64,000 bases of DNA from Flavobacterium aquidurense. Lineage in GTDB: Bacteria > Bacteroidota > Bacteroidia > Flavobacteriales > Flavobacteriaceae. A program made the position numbers and the translations under genes. The notes under the pieces were generated by a model. That model searched no databases, had not been told where the DNA came from, and saw only the letters and a list, made by a program, of their open reading frames with translations. Location: contig NZ_JRLF01000006.1 of assembly GCF_001404985.1 (NCBI RefSeq), forward strand, positions 248,001-312,000. The letters are read 5' to 3'. Below, piece by piece: positions 51,715 through 61,050 of this stretch. The stretch's first letter is position 1, and every line of letters starts with the position of its first letter.

Positions 51715-51825
51715 CCTGCTTATCATTATTGGAATTATGGTACACTATATTGAATCCGTGTAATAGTAAAGTTTTAAAAACCAATAGCTTCGCCATAAGA
51801 ACCGCACTAATTAAACCTAACCGCT

Positions 51826-53334
51826 ATGTATCAAAATCCAAACCTTCTGCAAAATATAATTGACTCTATTCCACTGCCCATTGGGGTGTATGTGGGAGAT
51901 AACCTTAAAATTGAACTGGCCAATGCCGCCATGATCAAAACGTACGGAAAAGGAGATAATGTACTTGGAAAATCCTATTTTGAGATTGTTCCCGAAATTG
52001 AAAAACAGCAGATTTTCGAACAGGCATTAAATGTACTTAAAACCGGAACAGCCTTTCATGCTATAGGTAAAAAAGTAGATTTGGTAATACAGGGCATTAT
52101 GACCGAACACTATTTTAATTATAGTTTTATACCCTTGTTTGATGATCAGGGAAAAGTGTATGGTGTACTTAATACCGGCGCTGATGTAACGGATTTCCAG
52201 CTGGCAAAACAAGAAGTACAAAACTCGAATGAAAGACTTAAAATGGCTATTGAGAGTTCCGGAATAGGAAGTTACGAAATAGACCTTGCTACAAAAAAAA
52301 TTAAAACATCCGGAAATTTCAATGCTATTTGCTCCATTGAAAGTGAAGCAACCAGTGAAGATTTAATAGCAAAACTTGATCCTGATGACCTGCCTGCACG
52401 TGAAAAAGCACATGAAGAAGCTAAAACAACCGGAAGAATAAGCTATGAGGCCCGAATTGTCAATACTGACAAATCCGCCCGCTGGACTAAAATTAATGGT
52501 AAGATTATAAATGATGAGGATGGCAATCCAAAAACTATCATTGGAATTATCCAGGATATCCATGAGCAGCGGGAATTTGAGGAAGAATTAAAAAAACAAG
52601 TATCCAGCCGTACCGATGAACTCATACGCTCCAATAATGACCTGATGCATTTTGCCAGCGTGGTCAGTCATGATCTTCGCGAACCAGTGCGGAAAATTAA
52701 AATTTTCAATACCCTTTTGAGAAATGATATAGAAGACAATGTTAATGAAAAATCAAAAAAATACCTTCATAAAGTAAGCCAGTCTGCCCAAAGAATGGAA
52801 AATATTATCGAGGGGATTTTGACCTATTCTACCCTGGACAAAACCTTACAGCATATCGAAACCATAGATCTTAATGAGATTATTGAAAATATAAAAATAG
52901 ACCTGGAACTGATCATAAAAGAAAAAGATGCAATTTTAGTTACCTGTGATCTTCCTGAGATTGAAGGAGCGCCAATTCTAATTAACCAGCTTTTCTATAA
53001 CCTATTGCAAAATGCCTTAAAATTTTCAAAAGCAGATCAGCCGCCAAGGGTAATCATCACCTGTACTGCTGAAAATATTGACGGCGTGGATTCTTTAAAA
53101 ATTACAATCAAAGATAATGGTATTGGTCTGGATAGCGAATTTGCAGAAAGAATATTTACTGCCTTTGAAAGATTACATTCTAAAAGTGAGTATGAAGGAA
53201 ATGGCCTTGGCCTTGCTCTATGCAGAAAAATAGCAAAAAGACACAGCGGGACTATCACGGCTGCAGGAGAAAAGGATAACGGAGCTGAATTTATTGTAAC
53301 ACTACCACTTAAACAGACAGCAAATACTATATAA
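51826..53334 (+). CDS. PAS-domain sensor histidine kinase, cytoplasmic
   Basis: A 502-residue protein without membrane spans. Two PAS domains (about 8-125 and 135-255) are followed by a HisKA domain with His282 in VVSHDLREPVRKI and a HATPase domain (N-box LFYNLLQNALKFS, G1 DNGIGLD, G2 GNGLGLALC). It closely matches soluble kinases common in Bacteroidota, often coupled to single-domain regulators. No response regulator is adjacent; the receiver protein at 40289 is a candidate partner only by elimination. Confidence 0.95.
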   Translation: MYQNPNLLQNIIDSIPLPIGVYVGDNLKIELANAAMIKTYGKGDNVLGKSYFEIVPEIEKQQIFEQALNVLKTGTAFHAIGKKVDLVIQGIMTEHYFNYSFIPLFDDQGKVYGVLNTGADVTDFQLAKQEVQNSNERLKMAIESSGIGSYEIDLATKKIKTSGNFNAICSIESEATSEDLIAKLDPDDLPAREKAHEEAKTTGRISYEARIVNTDKSARWTKINGKIINDEDGNPKTIIGIIQDIHEQREFEEELKKQVSSRTDELIRSNNDLMHFASVVSHDLREPVRKIKIFNTLLRNDIEDNVNEKSKKYLHKVSQSAQRMENIIEGILTYSTLDKTLQHIETIDLNEIIENIKIDLELIIKEKDAILVTCDLPEIEGAPILINQLFYNLLQNALKFSKADQPPRVIITCTAENIDGVDSLKITIKDNGIGLDSEFAERIFTAFERLHSKSEYEGNGLGLALCRKIAKRHSGTITAAGEKDNGAEFIVTLPLKQTANTI

Positions 53335-53414
53335 AAAATTAACATCCTTGATGGAAACAATTATTCTGTTCTGAACTAAATGATCGATGATACGCTTAAG
53401 GATTATGCTTAATA

Positions 53415-54329
53415 CTAAGATATTTCTTTTAAGTTGAATCTCCTGAAATCCAAAGGTGAAATGCTCGTATATTTTTTAAAATATTTTACAAAATAAGAGT
53501 CATCATCAAAACCCAGACAATAGCCAATCTTACTGATGTTGTAATTAGTATCAAGGAGCATTCTTTTTGCTTCTACAATAATCCTTTCGCAGATAATCTC
53601 AGAAGGACTCTTATCTAATAATTGACTCGTAAGACCCGATAATGTTCTGGATGAGATCTGCATAAGTTCTGCATAATGGGAGACTTTAAATTCTTTTTTA
53701 TAATTTTCCTCTACGAGATTAACAAATTTTATCAATTGGAGCTGCTTTTTATCCTCAGGTAAAAACCGGCGCCCATCAAGTATATTTTCTTTTTCCCATC
53801 TGTACTGAACCTGAATTAGAAATACTTTGAGGTAAGATCTTAAAAGCTCTTCATGGCTATTTTCATTTTTATCTGTTAATTCATTTTTAATTAGCTTTAA
53901 ATATTCATCTAAAATAAAGGTATCATCTCTGGCAAGCAAACAAGATGGCTCTTTGCGATTATGCAACAGGCTGTGTTTCGAAAAAAAAGCAATATCCTTG
54001 TTGTTCTGTATCAAAAACTCTTCATTAAACTGAATTAAAACTCCGCTGTAATTGGTATTCCTATCGAAATAATGAACATCATCTTTAGTCAAAAAGAAAA
54101 GAGTATTTTCATCAACATCATATGCTTTCAGATTAACAAAATATCTGCCACTCCCCTTTTTAAACCAAATGATCTGATAGTGTTTTTCAGCATTAGCTTT
54201 CCTTCTTTTTTTATCATATTTTTTTAAATAATTATCAATTTCATATAGAGAAAACCTTGGCACATTGTGCTGATATTGATTTAAATGATACTCAGGAGTA
54301 TTATTGGTATCCTTGCTAATTTTTTGCAT
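53415..54329 (-). CDS. AraC-family regulator
   Basis: A 304-residue protein with an AraC-type N-terminal ligand region (cupin-like, YQIIWFKKGSGRYFVNLKAYDVDENTLFFLTKDDVH) and C-terminal double HTH (about 205-300, with YNISKIGYCLGFDDDSYFVKYFKKYTSISPLDFR). It lies 77 bases after the NADP oxidoreductase gene on the same strand and may sense a product of that cluster. A hairpin separates the two genes. Confidence 0.93.
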   Translation of the reverse strand: MQKISKDTNNTPEYHLNQYQHNVPRFSLYEIDNYLKKYDKKRRKANAEKHYQIIWFKKGSGRYFVNLKAYDVDENTLFFLTKDDVHYFDRNTNYSGVLIQFNEEFLIQNNKDIAFFSKHSLLHNRKEPSCLLARDDTFILDEYLKLIKNELTDKNENSHEELLRSYLKVFLIQVQYRWEKENILDGRRFLPEDKKQLQLIKFVNLVEENYKKEFKVSHYAELMQISSRTLSGLTSQLLDKSPSEIICERIIVEAKRMLLDTNYNISKIGYCLGFDDDSYFVKYFKKYTSISPLDFRRFNLKEIS

Positions 54330-54361
54330 TCACAGCGATTAAAAAATTTACGATTGCCTGA

Positions 54362-54395
54362 GAGTAAAACCTTCATTAATAATGAGATTTTACTC
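54362..54395 (-). terminator. Hairpin behind the NADP oxidoreductase gene
   Basis: GAGTAAAA / TTTTACTC pair, and inside them TCATT / AATGA pair around AAT. There is no strong T-run on the minus strand, so this may be a weak terminator. Confidence 0.5.
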
Positions 54396-54405
54396 CCTGC
54401 ATTTA

Positions 54406-55413
54406 CTATTTCTCACTCTTTATTTGTATTACAACTTTACCTTTCGCACGGCCGCTTTCTACATATTGCAAGGCATCATTGGTTTGTTCAAAAACAAATA
54501 CTTTATCTACTACAGGTTTAATAACTTCAGCTTCTATAAGATTAGTAATTTCCTGAAGCTGACTTCCTTCGGCCCTCATAAATAGAAAACTAAACTTAAC
54601 CTGCTTTTTTTCAGCCTTACTTCTTGTCGAAAAACTAAGCAGTGTTGTAATCATTCTAATATACCATGGCAAGCCCATTTCTTTGGCAAATTCGTGTGTC
54701 GGCGGTCCTGAAATAGAAATGATCTTACCGTCTGGCTTTAAAATGTTTAATGATTTTTCAAGTGTTTTTTGATCCTGGCTGTTTACTACAACATCATAAT
54801 CTTTAAGTATATGTTCAAAATCATGCGTTTTGTAATCGATCAGTACATCAGCGCCCAGGTTTTTAAGGAATTCAAAGCTCTTATCACTTGCAGTTGTGGC
54901 AACTAGTGCGCCAAGATATTTTGCCAGCTGTATGGCTACAGTCCCCACACCGCCTGAACCTGCCTGTATGAATACTTTCTGCCCCTTTTTTAAATCTACA
55001 CGCTCAACCAACGCCTGCCATGCGGTTAGTGCTACTAATGGAATAGATGCAGCTTCGTTCATAGAAATGTTTTTGGGTTTGAATGCCACATCTTTTTCAT
55101 TTATGGCAATATACTCGGCAAAGGTTCCTACATGGTAATCTGCAGGTCGCGAATATACTTTGTCACCAACTTTAAATTTCTTGACATTTTTCCCTACTTC
55201 GGTAATGATTCCGGCAACATCATGACCAAGAATCATAGGCAGTTTATAAGGAAGTATCAATTTAAATTCACCTTTTTTAACTTTTGAGTCCAGGAGATTA
55301 ACACCTGCTGAATAGACCTCAATCAAAACATCGTTGTTACCTACAACAGGAGTTGGAACATCTGCAATTTCAAGAGCTCTTTTAGTATATTTATTTATGA
55401 TAAATGCTTTCAT
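54406..55413 (-). CDS. NADP-dependent quinone oxidoreductase (zinc-less MDR family)
   Basis: A 335-residue medium-chain reductase. Visible are LPMILGHDVAGIITEVG, QKVFIQAGSGGVGTVAIQLAKYLGA (Rossmann motif) and the ADH-type VVLTAW region; catalytic zinc ligands are lacking. It belongs to the QOR/enoyl-reductase branch, reducing quinones or alkenals with NADPH. It lies one base after the SDR gene, so the two are co-translated. Confidence 0.93.
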   Translation of the reverse strand: MKAFIINKYTKRALEIADVPTPVVGNNDVLIEVYSAGVNLLDSKVKKGEFKLILPYKLPMILGHDVAGIITEVGKNVKKFKVGDKVYSRPADYHVGTFAEYIAINEKDVAFKPKNISMNEAASIPLVALTAWQALVERVDLKKGQKVFIQAGSGGVGTVAIQLAKYLGALVATTASDKSFEFLKNLGADVLIDYKTHDFEHILKDYDVVVNSQDQKTLEKSLNILKPDGKIISISGPPTHEFAKEMGLPWYIRMITTLLSFSTRSKAEKKQVKFSFLFMRAEGSQLQEITNLIEAEVIKPVVDKVFVFEQTNDALQYVESGRAKGKVVIQIKSEK

Positions 55414-55414
55414 A

Positions 55415-56182
55415 TTAGTTTTTTAAAAGTTGATGGCTCTTCTTCGGATTAATTAATTTAAAGGCTGTTTTTGGGAAAAACCTATTAATTAGGTTAAACA
55501 GTTTTGCGTCGCCCACACGTATTGTATAATGTTCTTTTTGAAGCCCGGCAATAAGGCCTTTTACCATTTCTTCAACAGATATTTTTTTATCTTTCCGGTC
55601 TGCAGTCATTTCTGTAGCAACCAGCGGCGGAATCAGTTCAAATATTTTTACATTACTTCCTATAATTTTCAAATGTTCACGAAGTGATACCGTGTAAAAT
55701 GCAAGTGCAGTTTTAGAAGATGAATAAGTAGCCTCTACCAGCGACGGACTCTGACTAAGTATTGATGTGGTATTTATTATCGCTGCTTCTTTTCTTGATT
55801 GAAGCATGTTCATAAAGATGTTGTTAAGCCTTACTACCCCCAAATAATTCACTTCCATTTCGTAGGCAGCACCATCAGTATGTTTGTCATTTGCAATGCC
55901 TAAATTTGACGGTGGTACAAGTACAGCAGCATTATTATACAAAATATCAATACCACCCAATTCTTCTACTTTGTTAAAAAGAAATTTGACCTCTTCTTTA
56001 TTTGCTACATCACTTTGAATTGTTGTGATAGCAGGATTTGCTTTCTTAGCAGCATCAAGTTTGGCCTGATTTCTTCCGGTTACGATTACTTTAGCACCAA
56101 TTGCCAAAAACTGTTTGGCTGCTTCAAGTCCAATGCCGGATGCTCCGCCGGTTATTAATATAGTTTTGCCTTGTATCTTCAT
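55415..56182 (-). CDS. Short-chain dehydrogenase/reductase
   Basis: A 255-residue SDR of the DltE-like group, with TGGASGIGLEAAKQFLAIGAKVIVTGRN, NNAAVL, Ser in NTTSILSQS and YSSSKTAL with Tyr/Lys. The C-terminus ends in a hydrophobic/basic segment (LINRFFPKTAFKLINPKKSH) that may contact the membrane. It is downstream of tetR, with TetR-type operators in the 100-base gap, and one base before the quinone reductase gene. Confidence 0.94.
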   Translation of the reverse strand: MKIQGKTILITGGASGIGLEAAKQFLAIGAKVIVTGRNQAKLDAAKKANPAITTIQSDVANKEEVKFLFNKVEELGGIDILYNNAAVLVPPSNLGIANDKHTDGAAYEMEVNYLGVVRLNNIFMNMLQSRKEAAIINTTSILSQSPSLVEATYSSSKTALAFYTVSLREHLKIIGSNVKIFELIPPLVATEMTADRKDKKISVEEMVKGLIAGLQKEHYTIRVGDAKLFNLINRFFPKTAFKLINPKKSHQLLKN

Positions 56183-56223
56183 TATGATTTATTTAAAAAT
56201 TATTTTTTATAAACTTCACTATT

Positions 56224-56265
56224 TTAGACTTTTTAGTATATTCTATAATATACTTTTTAGTATAT
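56224..56265 (-). promoter_or_regulatory. TetR operators before the SDR gene
   Basis: ATATACT-TTTT-AGTATAT at 56248-56265 is a perfect inverted repeat. A second, imperfect copy (AGACT-TTTT-AGTATAT) lies at 56224-56241. The same palindrome stands before tetR (56895), so the regulator probably controls both. Confidence 0.85.
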
Positions 56266-56282
56266 TTTTAATCAAAAAAAAA

Positions 56283-56873
56283 TTATATTGTATATTGTTC
56301 TAATTCAGACTTTAGACTATTAACAAGTCCCTGCATTGGCTTTGCTGTTCCCATAACTCTGCACATTACTATACCACCTTCAACCGATGCTACTAATTTA
56401 AACGCAAAGACAACAGGATCAAGTTTATCGGAAAACTCACCAATATTAATCCCTTCCTGAAGTAAACCCGCTAATTCCTGCTGACCGCTTCTAAATACTT
56501 TGGCAACTTTCTCTTTTATAAGCGGATAATTATCATCTGCTTCTACAGCAGTATTTAGTATAGGACAACCACCGGAAATATAAGTTTCAATTGGGTCTTT
56601 ATAAAAATCCAAAAATGCAAACACTTTGCCTTTAATTGTTTTTGCCTGATAAACCGCTGCTCTAATTCTGTCTGAAATCATTTTCAAGGACAAGTCAATA
56701 ACCTGATCTGATAAATCTTCTTTATTTTCAAAATGACCGTAAAGGCAGCCCTTGGTAAGTTTTGTAGCTTCCAGGATATCATCAATATTTACTCCCGAGA
56801 TACCTTTTTCATTATAAAGAGGTACTGCAGTTTCGAGTATAAATTGTTTTGTTCTTTCGGCTTTACTTAGCAT
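56283..56873 (-). CDS. TetR/AcrR-family regulator
   Basis: A 196-residue protein with HTH GISGVNIDDILEATKLTKGCLYGHFENKEDLSDQVI and a C-terminal TetR_C ligand domain that contains the ISGGCPILNTAVEADD segment of the YcdC/AcuR-like group. It stands first in the row tetR-SDR-quinone reductase, with the same palindrome before itself and before the SDR. Confidence 0.94.
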   Translation of the reverse strand: MLSKAERTKQFILETAVPLYNEKGISGVNIDDILEATKLTKGCLYGHFENKEDLSDQVIDLSLKMISDRIRAAVYQAKTIKGKVFAFLDFYKDPIETYISGGCPILNTAVEADDNYPLIKEKVAKVFRSGQQELAGLLQEGINIGEFSDKLDPVVFAFKLVASVEGGIVMCRVMGTAKPMQGLVNSLKSELEQYTI

Positions 56874-56894
56874 TAATAATTAATTAGGGAACAA

Positions 56895-56912
56895 ATATAC
56901 TAAAAAGTATAT
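56895..56912 (-). promoter_or_regulatory. TetR operator before tetR
   Basis: ATATACT-AAAA-AGTATAT, a perfect palindrome 21 bases before the tetR start codon. Equal to the sites at 56224-56265 read on the other strand. Confidence 0.85.
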
Positions 56913-57171
56913 TTTAAAATAAAGATTAGAAATGTTTTTTTTTGATTTTCGAAAAATCCTTAAATAACATATAGAATTTTGTCCTTTTGAGGTGACTAAA
57001 ACCAAAGTTTTGAGTTTATTTATATTCAGATAATAGAGTTTAAAAAAAAAAATCTTCTTACCAACTCTTGTTTTTATCTTCTAAATATTAAAAAATGTTG
57101 AATAACTGATTTCATTCCTATATATCGGCTGGAAAATATTGGAAGACTAAAGCAATCTCTGAATTTATAAA
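56913..57171. other. Gene-free stretch between tetR and the MATE gene
   Basis: AT-rich with long A/T runs; the only structure seen is a TTTTTTTTTGATTTTCGAAAAA-like weak inverted sequence near 56935-56955. No gene or clear terminator recognised. Confidence 0.4.
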
Positions 57172-58527
57172 TTATTTTTCCAAAACTTTATTTATTACGT
57201 ATCGGAATCTTAAATACAGTAAGGCAGATGATGTTAACAATCCCAGAGTCAAACCATACCAGATTCCCTTTACTCCTCCATCGAAATAAATTCCTAAAAC
57301 ATAAGCCACAGGTAGGCCAATAAGCCAATAAGCAACAAAGGTTATCAAAGTAGGAACGTTTACATCTCCCATTCCTCTTAGTGTTCCCAGTCCAACAACC
57401 TGTGTACCATCAAAGAGCTGAAACAGCGCAGCAATTATCAATAAATGTGCAGCCAGCGCTACGACACTTGCATCATTTGTTATTAAGTAAGGTAGATATT
57501 GATTAAAGAGTGTGAAAATTACCGCAAAGAACATCATAAAAATGATAACTAAATGATAAGACGCATACGCAAACTTCTGAAGTCTTTTGTAGTTTTGATT
57601 TCCGAAACTATTTCCGACTTTAATAGTTGCCGCCGATGCAATTCCTCCTGCCATCATATAGGTCATTGCCGCAAGGGTTATTGCTGTTTGATGAGCAGCC
57701 TGTTCTGTTGCGCCTATATTGCCAGCCATTAAAGCTGCAACTGCAAATACTCCAATTTCAAAAACATACTGCATCGCCACAGGCAATCCTATTTTTACAA
57801 CTTTTAGAATTTTTGAAAAATCAACAAACTTAACAGCGAAATGTTTTATATAAACCCTAAAATTCTCTGATCGAAGCACATACCACATCATGACCAACAT
57901 CATTAAAACACGATCTATCAATGTTGCAATTCCTACTCCCTGAACTCCCATTGGCTCAATTCCAAACATTCCCTTTACCAGAATGACTGCAATAATTACA
58001 TTGAGTACATTTCCCCATATCGTGATAGACATTGCTTGTTTTGTAAAACCCAGTCCTTCTGCAAATTGTTTAAAAGTCTGAAATATCATTAAAGGCAGAA
58101 TAGATAAACTTAAAATAAGCAAGTAAGGTTTTGCTGTTTCTACCACCTGAGGATCCTGATCTGCATGTTGCATCGCAAACATAGAACCATAATATACTAT
58201 TAAAAAAAGAAAAATTGCAGCTGCGACATTAAGCCATAAACTGTTTGACAGAAGCTCGGCACATTCCTTAAAATTTGATTTTCCATTTTCCTGAGCAATT
58301 AAAGGGGTCAATCCGTAGGCGACGCCTAATCCAATTACCAAAACAACCATGAAAACAGAATGAACAAGAGAAACTGCCGCCAAAGATATCGTTCCGGCAT
58401 AATGCCCTATGATAATGGTATCGAAAGTCTGTACCAGGGTATGCCCTAATTGAGAAATTACAACAGGTCCTGCAAGTGCTATTGTACTTTGGTAATATAT
58501 CTTATTGGATTTGTATTTTTTGAACAT
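57172..58527 (-). CDS. MATE-family multidrug/Na+ efflux transporter
   Basis: A 451-residue protein with about twelve membrane helices in two MatE halves (about 12-225 and 235-440). Typical motifs are AGPVVISQLGHTLVQTFDTIIIGHYAG at the start and QAAHQTAITLAAMTYMMAGGIASAATIKVGN in the second half. It exports cationic drugs or metabolites by H+ or Na+ antiport. It is a single gene; a palindrome lies upstream. Confidence 0.95.
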   Translation of the reverse strand: MFKKYKSNKIYYQSTIALAGPVVISQLGHTLVQTFDTIIIGHYAGTISLAAVSLVHSVFMVVLVIGLGVAYGLTPLIAQENGKSNFKECAELLSNSLWLNVAAAIFLFLIVYYGSMFAMQHADQDPQVVETAKPYLLILSLSILPLMIFQTFKQFAEGLGFTKQAMSITIWGNVLNVIIAVILVKGMFGIEPMGVQGVGIATLIDRVLMMLVMMWYVLRSENFRVYIKHFAVKFVDFSKILKVVKIGLPVAMQYVFEIGVFAVAALMAGNIGATEQAAHQTAITLAAMTYMMAGGIASAATIKVGNSFGNQNYKRLQKFAYASYHLVIIFMMFFAVIFTLFNQYLPYLITNDASVVALAAHLLIIAALFQLFDGTQVVGLGTLRGMGDVNVPTLITFVAYWLIGLPVAYVLGIYFDGGVKGIWYGLTLGLLTSSALLYLRFRYVINKVLEK

Positions 58528-58584
58528 ATTAAAAATTTAACTGCTTCAAAGCAGATTGAATGTATTGAAATTAGTATACTTCAA

Positions 58585-58600
58585 ACTTTAATTTTAAAGT
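58585..58600. promoter_or_regulatory. Palindrome upstream of the MATE gene
   Basis: ACTTTAA-TT-TTAAAGT, perfect 7-bp arms, 58 bases before the start codon. It is a candidate operator for an unidentified regulator. Confidence 0.4.
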
Positions 58601-58702
58601 ATAGCAATTATTTTATTGTAAATTTATATTATTCTGTAATAACCCAATTAAAATACTATGAAAATATACCATTTTGGTAATCTGAAAGGAACTGGCCGCT
58701 GG

Positions 58703-58924
58703 TTATTCTGTCTGAGTTTTGAAAAATCGCATCATGTGTCCGGGTTCCGAAAATTGAAGGCCATAGGCTATCTCAGCAATAGTTTTCCCGGAATGTATCA
58801 GGTCATTCTTTATTTCAAAAAGCAGTCTCAGTTTTAAGAGTTCTGTGGCGGTAACATTAAACTGCTTTTTTACACAATCGTTAATTGTAATCCTGCTCAC
58901 ATTTAATAAATCGGCATAATAGTC
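58703..58924 (-). pseudogene. Remnant of an AraC-family regulator (C-terminal HTH only)
   Basis: Minus-strand translation gives DYYADLLNVSRITINDCVKK, QFNVTATELLKLRLLFEIKN and IAEIAYGLQFSEPGHMMRFF, the two helix-turn-helix units of an AraC protein. The N-terminal sensor domain is missing, and the frame ends at a stop after FFKTQTE, earlier than in complete relatives. It overlaps the SCO stop codon by two bases. It could be translated from an internal start as a 65-residue peptide, but a truncated pseudogene is more likely. Confidence 0.75.
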
Positions 58925-59534
58925 AATACGCTGCTTCTTCTAAAAGAGTTTTCACATCAGCAATTAGTCTTGTGGTTTCCTTTGGATTTGTACCATCGTA
59001 AACCCCGCGAACATGCCTGTCTTTATCTATCAGCAGAAATCCGCCGCTGTGTACAAAACCTCCCGGCTCATTTTTATCAGGATATGCAGTCGCAAAATAG
59101 CTTTCGGTTGCAATTTTATAGATGCTGTCTCTGTTTCCCGTAACAAAATGCCAGTTCTTTTTTATATCATTATCTACCGTATAAGCTTTGAGGCGCGGTA
59201 TAGTATCATGTTCCGGATCAATGGTATGAGAAAGAAACAATACCTTATCATTGTTTTTGTAAACGTCGTACACTTTTTTAAGCTGTGTATTCATTTTTGG
59301 GCAGATCGAAGGACATGAAAGAAAAATAAAATCGGCTATATAGATTTTCCCTTTAAAAGTATTATTGTTTATCTGCAGACTATCCTGATTGGTAAACGAA
59401 AAATCTTTAATACGAGGATATTGGGTTTCATTTCCTTTTACTATCGGATTTCCTAAAATTGGCAGTTTCTCCTGTGCTTTCTCACACGATATTACAAGTA
59501 GAGAATGCAAAAGAATCAAAGCTATTTTTTTCAT
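58923..59534 (-). CDS. SCO1/SenC-family copper/thiol-redox protein
   Basis: A 203-residue lipoprotein (signal peptide with lipobox ending Cys17). The thioredoxin-like fold has the copper-binding CPSIC pair (Cys74, Cys78) and a later His in GGFVHSGGF. SCO proteins carry copper to the CuA site of cytochrome oxidase or act as thiol-disulfide reductases. An upstream gene codes for a small Cys-rich protein often linked to SCO. The 3' end overlaps an AraC remnant. Confidence 0.94.
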   Translation of the reverse strand: MKKIALILLHSLLVISCEKAQEKLPILGNPIVKGNETQYPRIKDFSFTNQDSLQINNNTFKGKIYIADFIFLSCPSICPKMNTQLKKVYDVYKNNDKVLFLSHTIDPEHDTIPRLKAYTVDNDIKKNWHFVTGNRDSIYKIATESYFATAYPDKNEPGGFVHSGGFLLIDKDRHVRGVYDGTNPKETTRLIADVKTLLEEAAY

Positions 59535-59875
59535 ATTTTTATTATTTAAATATTTAATCCAGCAGATTATGTTATAAACTGCTGACTTGTTTGCATGTAT
59601 AATTTCAATGAAGATTGATCAATAAAATCCTTTCGGTTTTCAAATAAGAATTGCCAAGCCAATAACAAAAGCGTTGAATGAAGTTGTTGTTATAGCTTGA
59701 TGAGGTACATAACTTTACAAAACCAACTGTCAAAAACTTTTAAATTTTCAATTTAATCTTTGAGTTTTGTCAAGAATAAATGAATACTTAAAAATCAATT
59801 GAGTTTATAGCAATGGTAGTATTGTCAAGTTGCGAAAGACAATGACAAATTTCTTTAATGAATTTGAAAAGAATT
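59535..59875. other. Gene-free stretch between the Cys-rich protein and SCO genes
   Basis: About 340 bases, AT-rich, with stop codons in all frames. I see no repeat, hairpin or remnant of note. It should include the promoter of the SCO gene, but no clear consensus is visible. Confidence 0.45.
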
Positions 59876-60256
59876 TTAGACGTATAAAATAGCGGCGGGC
59901 GGACGAAAAGTAGTAGAGGAAATTCCAATTGGTTTGCTGCTTAAAAAAGCAAAAACATTTTTGTGGTATTCTACAGGAGATGCAAAAGTAAAGTTTACCT
60001 CAGAGTTGCAGATATAGACAATCTCTAATTTTTCTTTAAGGCTGTCCTGCATTTGTTTTTCGTTATCAGAATATTTTTTTAGGCTTTTCTGCAGTTCGCA
60101 TCGCCCATTACAAGAGTTAAAAATCTGTTTGCGCTGTACACAAATTGTACTGGCGATTTCCTGTTGATTCAGTTTGAATGAAGCATAAACAAAAATACTA
60201 CCCAGGGAAGGCAGAAAAATAAGACCGCAAAGTAGTATGATAATATACTTTTTCAA
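59876..60256 (-). CDS. Small exported Cys-rich protein of the CNGRC type
   Basis: A 126-residue protein with a signal sequence or anchor (about 4-26). The mature start TICVQRKQIFNSCNGRCELQKSLKK holds three cysteines in the C-x8-C-x3-C pattern that recurs in Bacteroidota proteins near copper and haem-copper genes. A fourth Cys follows (VYICNSEV). Metal or copper handling is likely by association with SCO, but it is not shown here. Confidence 0.75.
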   Translation of the reverse strand: MKKYIIILLCGLIFLPSLGSIFVYASFKLNQQEIASTICVQRKQIFNSCNGRCELQKSLKKYSDNEKQMQDSLKEKLEIVYICNSEVNFTFASPVEYHKNVFAFLSSKPIGISSTTFRPPAAILYV

Positions 60257-60401
60257 GAATGTCTATTTGTTTATAAATGCAAAAATACACTAATTTTATT
60301 TTCATTCTGAAGAAACTTCTTGTTTGCTTTAACAAAAAATATGGAACAAATTGACACCAATCACGAATTTGACAAGCAAAACCATTCCTTCAATAGGATA
60401 A

Positions 60402-61031
60402 TTAATTAACCATTCTTATTTTCTTCAGCCAATTTTGGATTTCAACCTGAACTTGTTTTTCTTTTTCGCCTTCCATTACAAATAAAATTCCATCTCTTTC
60501 AATACCACCTTTGACAGAGAAACCTTCTAAAACATTGCTTTTTGGACATAATTCTTTGACAGTTTGAAAACTGCTGCCAACTCCATAACCTGCATTGGTA
60601 TTAAAGGGAATAACTGTTTTTCCTTCCAAATTATATTCTTTTAAAAAGCTTTTCATTGGAGGCGGCAGCTGCATGCCCCAGGTTGGAAAACCCACAAATA
60701 CAATATCAAATTTTTCTATATTGGTTATTTTCGTTTTTAGAGGAGGCAGAAAACCTGTTTCATTTTCTTTGGAAACCTGGCTCACGATTGCTTTGTAATC
60801 TTCCGGATACGGTTTTTGCAATTCAAGTTCTACTAATGCACCACCAGTATTTTTTTGAATGATTTCAGCAACAGCCTTGGTGTTTTTAGTTCGCGACAAA
60901 TACACAATCAATATATTTTTATCTTTGGACAATTCTGATTTATTTTGAGCTGATTCCTGTGCTTTACTGCAACTTGAAAATAGGCAGATGATTGCAGTTA
61001 TTACAAACAAGAATGTTGTTGATTTCTTCAT
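60402..61031 (-). CDS. Flavodoxin-family lipoprotein
   Basis: A 209-residue protein with a lipoprotein signal (IICLFSSC, Cys about 21), then a flavodoxin-like domain starting with ILIVYLSRTKNTKAVAEII (FMN phosphate loop) and containing VFVGFPTWGMQLPPPMKSFL. Periplasmic anchoring of a flavodoxin is unusual but common in Bacteroidota and Clostridia. It may shuttle electrons to the exported oxidoreductases in the same gene row. Confidence 0.9.
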   Translation of the reverse strand: MKKSTTFLFVITAIICLFSSCSKAQESAQNKSELSKDKNILIVYLSRTKNTKAVAEIIQKNTGGALVELELQKPYPEDYKAIVSQVSKENETGFLPPLKTKITNIEKFDIVFVGFPTWGMQLPPPMKSFLKEYNLEGKTVIPFNTNAGYGVGSSFQTVKELCPKSNVLEGFSVKGGIERDGILFVMEGEKEKQVQVEIQNWLKKIRMVN

Positions 61032-61050
61032 CGTATTAAGTTTAGCAAAA

